A DNA stretch of 8,287 nucleotides from Phycisphaerae bacterium (GTDB lineage Bacteria; Planctomycetota; Phycisphaerae; JAJVII01), in NCBI GenBank assembly GCA_028706835.1, contig JAQTVL010000179.1, positions 1 through 8,287 on the forward strand. The letters are read 5' to 3'. This document shows, piece by piece, positions 1 through 6,990 of this stretch. How positions within the stretch are numbered: the first letter of the stretch is position 1; each line of letters opens with the position of its first letter. Position numbers and translations under genes: made by a program. A model generated the notes under the pieces. It worked only from the letters and a program-made list of their open reading frames with translations. It ran no database searches and was not told the DNA's origin.

Positions 1-3000
1 CATCGTTCGGCTGGTCGGCCGTGATCGTCAGCAGGCCGCCGGCGGAAATGCTGGCTGAGGCCGCCTGGAGGATGTCGTCAGCGCCGTCGAGGGTGACGTT
101 CCCCGCGCCGCTGGCGGAAACGTTCGCGTTGATGAGCAGGTCGTCGTCGCCGTCGGTGCCGGCCGCAGTCAGGCTGACGTTGCCGCCGCCGGTGTTGGTC
201 ACCGGCTCGTCAACCGTCAGCGGACTCATCGCGGTGATCCCGATGTCGCCGCCGGTGGCGGAGACGCCCGTGAGGGCGCCGCTCGTCCCGCCGATGACCA
301 GCCCGCCGATCAGGTCGACCAGGTGTACGCCACCGGTGCCGCCAGCCGCCTCCAGGGCAGTGACTGCGATCTCGATCGGTTCGAGCGTCGTGCCGATGCC
401 GGTGCCGGCCGTCATGGTCAGGTTGTTCGCCGTGATGTCGGCCAAGCCGTCCGGCGCGAATTCGGTGATCGCCGCCGCGGCGGCAAGCGTTACGTCGTCC
501 TCGCCCGCAGCCGCGTTCACGTCGCCCACGGCGATGTCGCCGCCGGCCGTCACCCCAATCGAACCCTCGGCGGTGTCCAGGGCCAGCAGCGTGATGCCGT
601 CGAGTTCCGTGACGTCGATGTCGCCGACGTCGGCCACGCTCAGGTCAGCCGTGTTGACCGTGGTGGTCAGCGTCTGCCCGTTGAGCGAGTCCGCAGTGAG
701 CACGTCCGCGGTCACTCGCCCGCCGAGCGCCATCGAGATGGCCCCGTCGGAATCGAGCGTTACGTCGCCAGCGGCGGTTCCGGCGTTGACCACGCCGGCC
801 TGAATGCTGCCGCCGACCGCGTCCAGGTGGATGTCGTTCGCGTCGGCGTCCGTCAGCGACTGCACGTCGTCCGCGAGGATCGTGCCGCCCGCGGTCACCG
901 TGATCGCGCCGTTGGCGGTATCGACATCGGTCAGCGTAATCGCGTCGAGTTCCGTTACGTTGATGCTCCCTGGGCCGGAGACGCTCAGGTTGGCGCTGTT
1001 GGCCGTGGTCGTCAGCGTCATGCCGCCGCCCGCGTCAGCCGTCAGCACGTCGCCGGTCACGCGGCCGCCGGGGGCCGTCGAGATCGTGCCGGCGGCGTTG
1101 AGCGTCACGTCGCCGTTGAGTTCGCCGGCGTTGACCGTGCCGATGAGGATGTCGCCCACGGAGGCCGTCAGCGAGATATCGTTCGCGTCCGCGTCGGTCA
1201 GGGACTGCACGTCGACGGCGTCGAGGGTCCCGCCCGCGGTCACGGTGATTGCGCCGTTGGCGGTATCCACGTCGGTCAGCGTGATGCCGTTCAGTTCGGT
1301 CACGTCGATGCCGCCGATGCCGGAAACGCTCAGGTTTGCACTGTTGACCGTGGTGGTCAGCGTCTGCCCATTGACCGAATCAGCCGTCAGCACGTCCGCC
1401 GTCACGCGGCCGCCGCCGAGCATGGTGATCGTGGCGTGCGAGTCGAGCGTCACGTCGCCGTTGGCGGCGCCGGCGTTGACAGTGCCGACTGCAATGCCGC
1501 CGCCGAGCGAGGTGAGGGCGATGTCGTTCGCGTCGTTATCGGTTGTCGAGACCACGCTGGTCGCGGTGATGTCGTTGCCCGCGGTCACGGTGATCGGGCC
1601 GTTGGCCGACTGCACGCTGGTCAGCGTCACGCCGTCGGTCTCGCGGATGGCAATCGAGCCCGCCGCCGTCGCCGTGGCCGTGAGGTTGGTCACGACGGTA
1701 TCGAGCGAGATGCCGCCGGCCGCGCTGGCCAAAAGCGTCAGGGCGCTCACGTCCTCGCTGCCGGAGTGGGCGTCGATGATCGCGCCGCCGGTAGCGGTCA
1801 GAGTCACCGTCTGGCCAGGCGCGGAAACCGGTTGTTCGAGGGTCATCGAGCCGGTGACCGTCAGGCTGACGTCCGCGGCTCCGGTGACTCCGTCGACGCC
1901 TTCGATCTCGGTGATCGCCAGGGCACCGCTATTGTTCATGAATACGCCGCCCGCGCCGCCGTCGGCTGCCAGCCGATCCACGTCCGTTTCGATCGGGTCG
2001 GCCGAGGTGCCGATGTAGGTGGCCGCCTGGGCCAGGAAATCGGCGGCGACCGCCTGGCCGCCGCCGTCGAGAATGCGGTTGCCCGCGTCGAGCGACAGGA
2101 GCATCGGGCTGCTGATGATGCCTGCGACGATGATGTCGCCGTTGCCCTGGACGACGATCTGGCCGGCTGGGTCGGTGGTGGCCACGTCGCCGAGCGCGAT
2201 GTTCTCGTCCGTGGTGAGGTAGATGCCGCCCTTGGTGACGGAGGCGTCAACCCGGCCGGCCTGGACGAACAGCGGGTCGTCCTCGGCGCCGATGGCGTTG
2301 CCTTGGTCTTCGGCAACGACGGCCCAGGTCTCGACGACCGCAGCGGCGTCGCTGGCGATGGCCGCCTTGTCCGCGGCAGCCGTCGCGATGGACGAGGCCT
2401 CCTGGAAGGCGTCAGCCGTGGACGTGGCCAGGGTGTAGGTCTGATCGGCGGCGTATTCCTGCGCTTCCGACTTGGCGAGCGCCGTGGCGGCATCGGAGGC
2501 AGTTCCGGACAGCGCGTCGAGTTCCATGTTCAGCACTATGAGCGCCACGTCGGTGGCGTTCTTGATGATCGTAATCACGAAGGCGGCGGTCGCGGAGCCG
2601 CCGTCGCCGGTGAACGGAACCGCCTGGGCCACCGCCGCGACGGTGCCTGCGATCGTGTTGGCGATATCGAGGGCCTCGGAGACGATGGTCAAGGCCAGCA
2701 CGGCGTCAGCCACCGGCTCGACGGCGGCATCGGCATCGTCCTTGGCGCTCTGTTTTTCGGTGACATCGTTTTCAGCGGTGGCCAGCGTTTCCCCCGCGGC
2801 GGCCTTGGCCGCCGCGCTGATCGTGGCCGCGCTGGAAAATGAATCGGCGCTGGTTTGCTTGGCCGCCGCCTCGGAACGCAGCGCGGACGCGTCCGCGATC
2901 GCCCGGATGGTCGTCAGTTCCGCGTGGCGAGCGGTGGGTGTCGTGGCGGTCAAAGTGGCGGTGTCCGCGATGATGTTCACCGCCGGGCCGTTGCCGTCAA

Positions 3001-6000
3001 CTATGACGCCGGAGGTCGAGGTGACCGCGACGTCGCCCGCGCCCGCATTGAGCTGGCCGATCGTTACGCTCCCGGCAGCCGATACGTTGATGTTGTGGTC
3101 CTGGGTCGTCAGGTTTCCGACGATAGCAACGGCCTTGCTGCCCGCGGTCGTGCCGGCTTCGATGGTGATCGTGCCGGTCCCGGAGGTCTGGATCGTGTCG
3201 TTGAGGTCGAGGAAGACGATGTTGCCCGTCGAGGTCCGCAGGACGACCGAGCCGTCGGCGCCCACCGACGCCACGTTGTCGGCAATATCCAGGACGGTAA
3301 TCGACTCGGCCTGGTAGGTCAGCGTCGCGGCGCCCTTGCCCTCGAAGGACGACTCCGCCAGGGCCAGCGCGCCCGCGTTAATCATGCCGCCGCCACCGCC
3401 GCCGCCGTTGGCGTCGAGTTCGTTGACGTCCAGTTCGAGCGAGTCGCCCACGCCGATGCCGCCCGGGGCGGTGATCGTAAGCTTCCTGGCGGTGACGTTC
3501 ACGGCCCCGCCGTTGGCGTCCGTGATCGCGCCGCTGGCGGCCAGGACCACCTCATCGCCCGCCGCCGTGACCGAGCCCAGCGCCATGTCGCCGCCGTTCG
3601 TCTCGATCTCGACGTCGCTGCCCGACCCAAGCGCGGTCACCGAATCGACCGTCAGGCTGTTGGTGTCGAGGATGTAAATTCCGCCCGCGGTCGTGTTCGC
3701 CCGCAACGTGCCGACCGTCGTGTCGATCGCATCGCCCGACGTGCCGATCCGTGTCCCGGACAGCACCGCCGTGCCCGCGGTGATGTTGTTCGTGCCCACC
3801 CCGTTGCCGTCGAGAATCGCCGCGCTGGAGGTCAGCGTTGCGGTCTGGCCCGCAGCCGTGACCTGGCCGAGCGTCAGGTTCCCGCTGGCCGACAGCGTCA
3901 GGGCGCCGCCGGTCGCGGTGGCCGTCGTCGCAATCAGCGCCTGGCTGCTCGACACGAAAAGCCCGCCGCCGGAGGCGACGGCGCTCAGCGTGGAGACAGC
4001 CGTCTCAATCGCATCGCCGGCGGTCCCGATCGCCGCGCCCGCCGTCAGCGTCGCGGACGACCCGGTGACATTGGCGGACGCTCCGTTGCCGTCGAGCATC
4101 GAGCCGCCCGTCCCCAGGATGACTGCGTCCGGCGCCGACGCGCCGTTGAGCGTCATGTTGCCGGCGGCGTTGGCCACGTCCACGTCGTTGCCCGCGCCGG
4201 TCGCGGTGGCGGAAAGCGTGATCGCGGTCGCCTCGCGAATGTACACGCCGCCGGCCGACGCCGTGGCCGTCAGATCATCGACGGATGTGTCCAGTTCATT
4301 GCCCGCAGCGCCGATGGCGGTGCCGGCCGTCAGCGTAACCGTTCCCCCGGTCAGGTCCACGACCGCATCGTTGACATTGTCCCGGATCGCGCCCGAGGCC
4401 GAGAGCGTGACCGCGGCGCCGCCGGCGTTGACCGCGACAACCGCCACATCGCCGTTGGTGTTCTGGAACGTGATGGCCGTGCCGACGGCTGCGGGAGCGT
4501 TCAGCTCGTCGGAACTCGCAACGAACGTGAGAGGCCCGCCGGTGAAGTTGACAGTCGTGTCGCCGTCTTTGGTCGTGACGGCCAGCGAAGAGAGGGCGTT
4601 CGCTTCGTTCAGGTAAACCGGCGCCGCGCTGCCGGTCACGGTGGCAGAGAGGTCCGCCACGTCCGTTTCCAGCGGATCGGAGGAACTCCCGATGCCGGTC
4701 CTGGCGGTCAGGTTGGCCGTGCCGCCCGAGATGTTCCCAGCCGCCCCGTTATTGTCCGTGATGGCCCCGGCCTCGGCCTTGAGCGTCAGCGTCCCCGGCG
4801 CCGTGACGGTCCCGACCGCGACGGACCCGTTGGGCACGCTGACGGACACGTCATTCGCCGCCACGATCGCGCCGATCGTGAGGGCATCGAGCTCTGACAG
4901 GTAGGCCGATCCCGTGGTCGATGTCGCCGACACCGTCTCGACGGTCGTTTCGAGCGGATCGGCGCTTTGGCCGATGTCGTCATTGGCCGCAAGGGTCAGG
5001 GTGCGGGCGATGACGTTGTTGGTCGCCTCGTTGAGATCCACGAGGGCGCCGCCGGTCGATGAAACGGTGGCGGCATCGGGCGCGGTAACTTCGCCGACGA
5101 CCACATCGTCGCCGGCCAGGATCGACACGTCGAACGTGCCGACCGTGCCGTCGGAATCGAGCACAACCGTTCCGTTCTTGGAGAACGCCGTCTTGGCATC
5201 CCCGCCGACCATCTGACGGGACACGACGGAGGTGACGATGACGCCGTCAAGCTCGTCGAAGTAGATGCCGCCGTCTTCGGTGGTGGCGTTGAGGATTCCG
5301 ATCTCGGTGCGGATCGGGGCGCCCGACGTGCCGATGGCCACGCCGGCCCCGGTGGTCGTCAGGTTAATCAGCCCGGCGGTAATGTTGCGGCCCGGACCCG
5401 CAGCGGCGGCAATCGAACCGCCCGTCGCCGTCAGGATAAGATCGGCGGTCCCCGCGTCGACCGTGCCGAGCGTAACGCCGCCGGCGGTGTCTTCGAGGAC
5501 GATGTTGCCGTCGTTGGTCTGGGCGTTCAGCGTCGTCGCGTTGATCTCCAGCGGGTTGCCCTCGGCGCCGATCAGCGCGCCGCTGGTCGTCACCGTCAGG
5601 TTCAGCGTCCCCGCGGCGAGGTCAGCCGCCGCGTCGCTGTCGGACTCGACAATGGAGCCGGCTGAACTCAGCGTGGCCGTTCCCGTGGTGGCGACGCTGT
5701 CAACGGTGATCGCGCCGGCGGTGGAGAGGGTGCTGATCGTCAGGGTGATCGTGCCGCTGCCGGTGTCAATGCTGGTGCCGGCCGCCATGGTGATCGCCCC
5801 CGCCCCGGCGTCGCGGTTGGCCAGATCGGCGCCCGCGTCGTTGGCGGTGATCGACAGAGCTTCGTTGTTCGTGGTGATGCCGGCGTTGATCAGGACCGAC
5901 CGCCCCGCCCGCAGCGTCAGCGAGTCGCCGACGCCCATGTTGATCGCGGAATTGACGGTGATGTCGTTGTTGGCCAGAATGGTCACGTCGCCCCAGGACA

Positions 6001-6760
6001 GCAGGTTCGCGACGCTGAGGTTCACGCTGGCAGCCGGCAAGTCGGTGAACTGGTCGAAATCGGTTGCGGCGTAGCCGTCGTCCAGCCCGCCGATGGTCAC
6101 ATTCTTCGGGTCGAGCAACAGCATGCCGCTCTGACCCGCCGGGGCCTTGGTATCCACCCGGCCGGTCAGGGACAACCCGCCCGCCGAGCTGACCTCGACA
6201 AGGCCGCCGTCGCCGCCGAGCGAGCCGCCACCCGCCAACAGCGAACCTGCGGCAACGGTGCTGCTGTCGGACCAGAGGCGGATGGAGCCCCCGGAGGACC
6301 CGCCGACGCCGCCAACGTCGATCACGCCGGCCGATGTGACCACCGTCGCAACGGTGGAGACCAGGCTGACGCTGCCACCGACGGTGGAGATCAGGCCGCT
6401 GGCTGTCACCACCGGCGCCGAGACCGACACGGACTTGCCGGCGGCGGCTTGCAGGGCGGCATTCAGGTCGAAGGAGACGGCGTCAGTCGCGTGGATAACG
6501 ACATTTCCGGCGACCGACACGTGCCCCTTGAACACCACGTCGCGAACGCCGTCGAGCACCAGGTCGCCGTTGACGACCTGATCGTTCTCAAAGACGATCG
6601 TCTGGTCGTGGAGATTTGCGCCGCCGGCCAGCAGCGATTCGCTGAAGACAACATCCGCCGCCAGCAGGAGCCGCGGCTCAAGCCCTTCGATCCGCGGGGC
6701 GGGGTTGGCGCGCAGTGTGGCTAGACGACCACTCGTGGTGAAGCCGTCGGACAGCGACAT
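1..6760 (-). CDS. Giant LEPR-XLL, FHA-like repetitive surface/secreted protein (3' end outside window)
   Basis: This is an open minus-strand frame of 2,253 codons. I read it codon by codon and saw no stop; it runs off the left edge, so the C-terminus is missing. The ATG at 6760 follows a TGAGGAGA Shine-Dalgarno. Domains in order: LEPR-XLL leader (residues 23-39); FHA-like beta-solenoid module ending in GGDGGLVEVS and LLLDPKNVTI (157-223); degenerate beta repeats with an IG....P.ET element (about 397-1130 and 1490-1600); a helical alanine-rich insert (about 1276-1487); 115-residue repeats (1699-2043) plus a decaying copy. It is rich in Gly, Ala, Thr, Val, Asp and Asn, and I saw no cysteine codon, typical of exported repeat proteins. 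Proteins of this type are generally cell-surface adhesins or matrix proteins. That role is inferred from architecture; no catalytic or ligand-binding residues are recognisable. No classical Sec signal peptide is obvious, and no TpsB-type transporter gene is in the window. Confidence 0.9.
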   Translation of the reverse strand, partial: MSLSDGFTTSGRLATLRANPAPRIEGLEPRLLLAADVVFSESLLAGGANLHDQTIVFENDQVVNGDLVLDGVRDVVFKGHVSVAGNVVIHATDAVSFDLNAALQAAAGKSVSVSAPVVTASGLISTVGGSVSLVSTVATVVTSAGVIDVGGVGGSSGGSIRLWSDSSTVAAGSLLAGGGSLGGDGGLVEVSSAGGLSLTGRVDTKAPAGQSGMLLLDPKNVTIGGLDDGYAATDFDQFTDLPAASVNLSVANLLSWGDVTILANNDITVNSAINMGVGDSLTLRAGRSVLINAGITTNNEALSITANDAGADLANRDAGAGAITMAAGTSIDTGSGTITLTISTLSTAGAITVDSVATTGTATLSSAGSIVESDSDAAADLAAGTLNLTVTTSGALIGAEGNPLEINATTLNAQTNDGNIVLEDTAGGVTLGTVDAGTADLILTATGGSIAAAAGPGRNITAGLINLTTTGAGVAIGTSGAPIRTEIGILNATTEDGGIYFDELDGVIVTSVVSRQMVGGDAKTAFSKNGTVVLDSDGTVGTFDVSILAGDDVVVGEVTAPDAATVSSTGGALVDLNEATNNVIARTLTLAANDDIGQSADPLETTVETVSATSTTGSAYLSELDALTIGAIVAANDVSVSVPNGSVAVGTVTAPGTLTLKAEAGAITDNNGAAGNISGGTANLTARTGIGSSSDPLETDVADLSATVTGSAAPVYLNEANALSSLAVTTKDGDTTVNFTGGPLTFVASSDELNAPAAVGTAITFQNTNGDVAVVAVNAGGAAVTLSASGAIRDNVNDAVVDLTGGTVTLTAGTAIGAAGNELDTSVDDLTATASAGGVYIREATAITLSATATGAGNDVDVANAAGNMTLNGASAPDAVILGTGGSMLDGNGASANVTGSSATLTAGAAIGTAGDAIETAVSTLSAVASGGGLFVSSSQALIATTATATGGALTLSASGNLTLGQVTAAGQTATLTSSAAILDGNGVGTNNITAGTAVLSGTRIGTSGDAIDTTVGTLRANTTAGGIYILDTNSLTVDSVTALGSGSDVEIETNGGDMALGSVTAAGDEVVLAASGAITDANGGAVNVTARKLTITAPGGIGVGDSLELDVNELDANGGGGGGGMINAGALALAESSFEGKGAATLTYQAESITVLDIADNVASVGADGSVVLRTSTGNIVFLDLNDTIQTSGTGTITIEAGTTAGSKAVAIVGNLTTQDHNINVSAAGSVTIGQLNAGAGDVAVTSTSGVIVDGNGPAVNIIADTATLTATTPTARHAELTTIRAIADASALRSEAAAKQTSADSFSSAATISAAAKAAAGETLATAENDVTEKQSAKDDADAAVEPVADAVLALTIVSEALDIANTIAGTVAAVAQAVPFTGDGGSATAAFVITIIKNATDVALIVLNMELDALSGTASDAATALAKSEAQEYAADQTYTLATSTADAFQEASSIATAAADKAAIASDAAAVVETWAVVAEDQGNAIGAEDDPLFVQAGRVDASVTKGGIYLTTDENIALGDVATTDPAGQIVVQGNGDIIVAGIISSPMLLSLDAGNRILDGGGQAVAADFLAQAATYIGTSADPIETDVDRLAADGGAGGVFMNNSGALAITEIEGVDGVTGAADVSLTVTGSMTLEQPVSAPGQTVTLTATGGAIIDAHSGSEDVSALTLLASAAGGISLDTVVTNLTATATAAGSIAIRETDGVTLTSVQSANGPITVTAGNDITATSVVSTTDNDANDIALTSLGGGIAVGTVNAGAANGDVTLDSHATITMLGGGRVTADVLTADSVNGQTLTTTVNSANLSVSGIGGIDVTELNGITLTDVDTANGAITVTAGGTLDAVDVQSLTDADANDISLTASVGDILIGTVNAGELNGDVTLNAAGTISTAPGGRVTGDVLTADAGGGMTLTTTANSANLSVSGPGSINVTELDAITLTDVDTANGAITVTAGGTILADDVQSLTDADANDIHLDAVGGSIQAGVVNAGTAAGDVTLDSDGAISMALGGRVTADVLTADSLNGQTLTTTVNTADLSVADVGDIDVTELDGITLLALDTAEGSIGVTAGGDIAVGDVNAAAGEDDVTLAAAAAITEFAPDGLADITANNLTMTAGTGIGTTLEPIEIAVTALEAAGGTGGVHLVDLIGGLVIGGTSGALTGVSATGGDIGITAMSPLTVDEPVTNTGGGNVSLTAAGTDGDDDLLINANVSASGAGNVTLDGADDILQAASASISAGGLLTITADQPND
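632..1666 (-). repeat. Tandem array of three 345-bp (115-residue) repeats plus a decaying fourth
   Basis: Three in-phase units lie end to end: 1666-1322 (residues 1699-1813), 1321-977 (1814-1928) and 976-632 (1929-2043). Each encodes, in order, GGIDVTEL.GITLTDVDTA, NGAITVTAGG, V.SLTDADANDI.L, G.VNAG...GDVTL, GGRVT.DVLTAD and TLTTTVNSANLSVS. The period is exactly 345 bp: the plus-strand marks cgtgatgccg, cgtaatcgcg and cgtgatgccg lie at 1280, 935 and 590. A fourth copy starts at 631 (residue 2044, VGDIDVTELDGITL) but diverges after about 40-55 residues. The first unit's beginning is also diverged. Close DNA similarity implies recent duplication or conversion. Confidence 0.85.
2300..2935 (-). 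other. Alanine-rich, predicted alpha-helical insert in the giant protein (residues ~1276-1487)
   Basis: About 212 residues differ sharply from the flanking beta repeats: roughly a third alanine by eye, many Glu, Lys, Asp and Gln, and few glycines. The first limb (about 1276-1346) looks amphipathic and coiled-coil-like, for example SEAAAKQTSADSFSSAA. The centre (about 1350-1410) is markedly hydrophobic, VADAVLALTIVSEALDIA and then FVITIIKNATDVALIVL, split by a PFTGDGGS turn at 1382-1389. The last limb (about 1415-1485) is again alanine-rich, ending near ADKAAIASDAAAVVETW. This suggests a helical hairpin or stalk. The block sits between a repeat's TATLTA strand and the next IG....P element. The frame is continuous through it. 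Its function is unknown. Confidence 0.7.
3455..5572 (-). repeat. Degenerate beta-repeat ladder, IG....P.ET element (eight copies)
   Basis: A degenerate element of the form IG(T/S)xxxPxET-V-x-x-L-x-A, usually followed about ten residues later by GGIY-type strands, recurs. Its first Ile is at residues 397, 476, 596, 690, 816, 911, 1005 and 1102 (DNA 5572, 5335, 4975, 4693, 4315, 4030, 3748 and 3457). Further copies lie at 1490, 1583 and 2122. Several intervals fall at 93-97 residues (596 to 690; 816 to 911, 1005 and 1102; 1490 to 1583); others are 79, 120 and 126. Between copies, most units hold G.vtLtatGaI.D.NG, then ni.a.tatLta. The repeats are diverged at DNA level, so this is an old expansion. 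Beta-solenoid rungs are the likely structure. Confidence 0.75.
6092..6292 (-). other. FHA / two-partner-secretion-like module end (residues 157-223)
   Basis: The segment contains, in order, GGSIRLWSD (from 157), GSLGGDGGLVEVSS, a VDTKAPAGQ stretch (202-210) and LLLDPKNVTI (214-223). Filamentous-haemagglutinin-type proteins carry the same order at the end of their N-terminal haemagglutination domain: a G.V.VW.D strand, GG..GGDGGFVEVS, G.VDT.AP.G, then LLLDP.N.TI. It therefore marks the base of a right-handed beta-helix. The NPNG-type motifs usual earlier in TPS secretion domains were not seen in residues 1-156, so secretion through a TpsB partner cannot be assumed. Confidence 0.75.
6644..6694 (-). 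other. LEPR-XLL signature in the giant protein's N-terminus (residues 23-39)
   Basis: The peptide reads RIEGLEPRLLLAADVVF. Core LEPR is residues 27-30, followed by LLL at 31-33 and AAD at 34-36. The LEPR-XLL domain is a known N-terminal feature of very long proteins, common in planctomycetes, and is presumed to relate to export or sorting; its mechanism is not established to my knowledge. The basic stretch before it (RLATLRANPAPR) and the short hydrophobic LLLAA may act together as an unusual export signal, which is inference. The motif also fixes the reading frame and supports the ATG at 6760. Confidence 0.85.
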
Positions 6761-6764
6761 GTTG

Positions 6765-6772
6765 TCTCCTCA
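6765..6772 (-). promoter_or_regulatory. Ribosome binding site of the giant protein gene
   Basis: The minus strand reads TGAGGAGACAAC-ATG. The AGGAG core (6766-6770) ends five bases before the ATG at 6760, which is near-ideal spacing. It decides the start together with the LEPR motif 26 residues in. Confidence 0.85.
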
Positions 6773-6786
6773 GCCGGCAGACCGGC
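6773..6786 (-). other. Small GC hairpin abutting the Shine-Dalgarno
   Basis: The minus strand reads GCCGG-TCTG-CCGGC, a perfect five-base-pair all-GC stem with a four-base loop. It ends directly before the TGAGGAGA ribosome binding site. In the mRNA it could affect ribosome access or simply be neutral in GC-rich DNA. A role is only a possibility. Confidence 0.4.
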
Positions 6787-6824
6787 AAACGATATGGTGA
6801 AATCCCTGGACCGAGTTCAGCGGT

Positions 6825-6841
6825 GGGGATCAACGATCCCC
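6825..6841. repeat. Perfect inverted repeat GGGGATC-N3-GATCCCC in the leader
   Basis: The plus strand reads ggggatc-aac-gatcccc: two seven-base arms around three bases. It lies between the candidate promoter (6911-6939) and the giant gene's start, so it would sit in the mRNA leader. No T-run follows on either strand, so it is not a typical intrinsic terminator. It could be an operator-like site or a leader hairpin. The symmetry is seen directly; the role is unknown. Confidence 0.45.
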
Positions 6842-6910
6842 GCGGCGGGACTCAGCGTTCAACCTGGAGCCGTCGACGTCCCACAACGCCCCGGCCCAAT
6901 CTGGACCGAT

Positions 6911-6939
6911 AAGATACGCGATTGCGGTGTAATATACAA
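6911..6939 (-). promoter_or_regulatory. Candidate sigma70-type promoter for the giant protein gene
   Basis: On the minus strand TTGTAT (6939-6934) and TATCTT (6916-6911) are separated by 17 bases. The -35 matches three of six consensus bases and the -10 four of six. The locally AT-rich patch (about 6911-6960) stands out in GC-rich surroundings. Transcription from here would give a leader of roughly 145 bases containing both hairpins. The match is modest, and a weaker TATATT lies just upstream. Confidence 0.4.
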
Positions 6940-6990
6940 TCACTAAGGGTCTTTTTCGGCCAAGCATGGGGGGGAGCATGACTTGAATTT

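Noticed and set aside
590..1666. Regular repeats considered as a CRISPR array or DNA satellite
   Set aside because: The 345-bp units are a multiple of three, stay in frame with the giant gene, lack short repeat-spacer structure and encode conserved protein repeats.
21..2018. Plus-strand Ser/Pro/Val-rich open frames (21-803 and 804-2018)
   Set aside because: They occupy another antisense frame of the repeats. Their own periodicity only mirrors the 345-bp repeats, and the minus frame carries family motifs while these do not.
323..2842. Long plus-strand open frame (839 codons) opposite the giant gene
   Set aside because: It is codon-aligned with the minus-strand gene. Its openness follows from the giant gene's G/C-rich codons. 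Its product is Arg-, Gly- and Asp/His-rich with no recognisable domain.
2855..4897. Long plus-strand open frame (680 codons)
   Set aside because: It is also codon-aligned antisense of the giant gene, with the same Arg/Gly/Asp-rich composition and no domain or convincing ribosome binding site.
6960..6990. Imperfect hairpin with a C7 loop region after the GTPase stop, considered as a terminator
   Set aside because: The stem (CATG plus AAG/CTT with a bulge) is weak and no T-run follows on the minus strand, so it does not support an intrinsic terminator.
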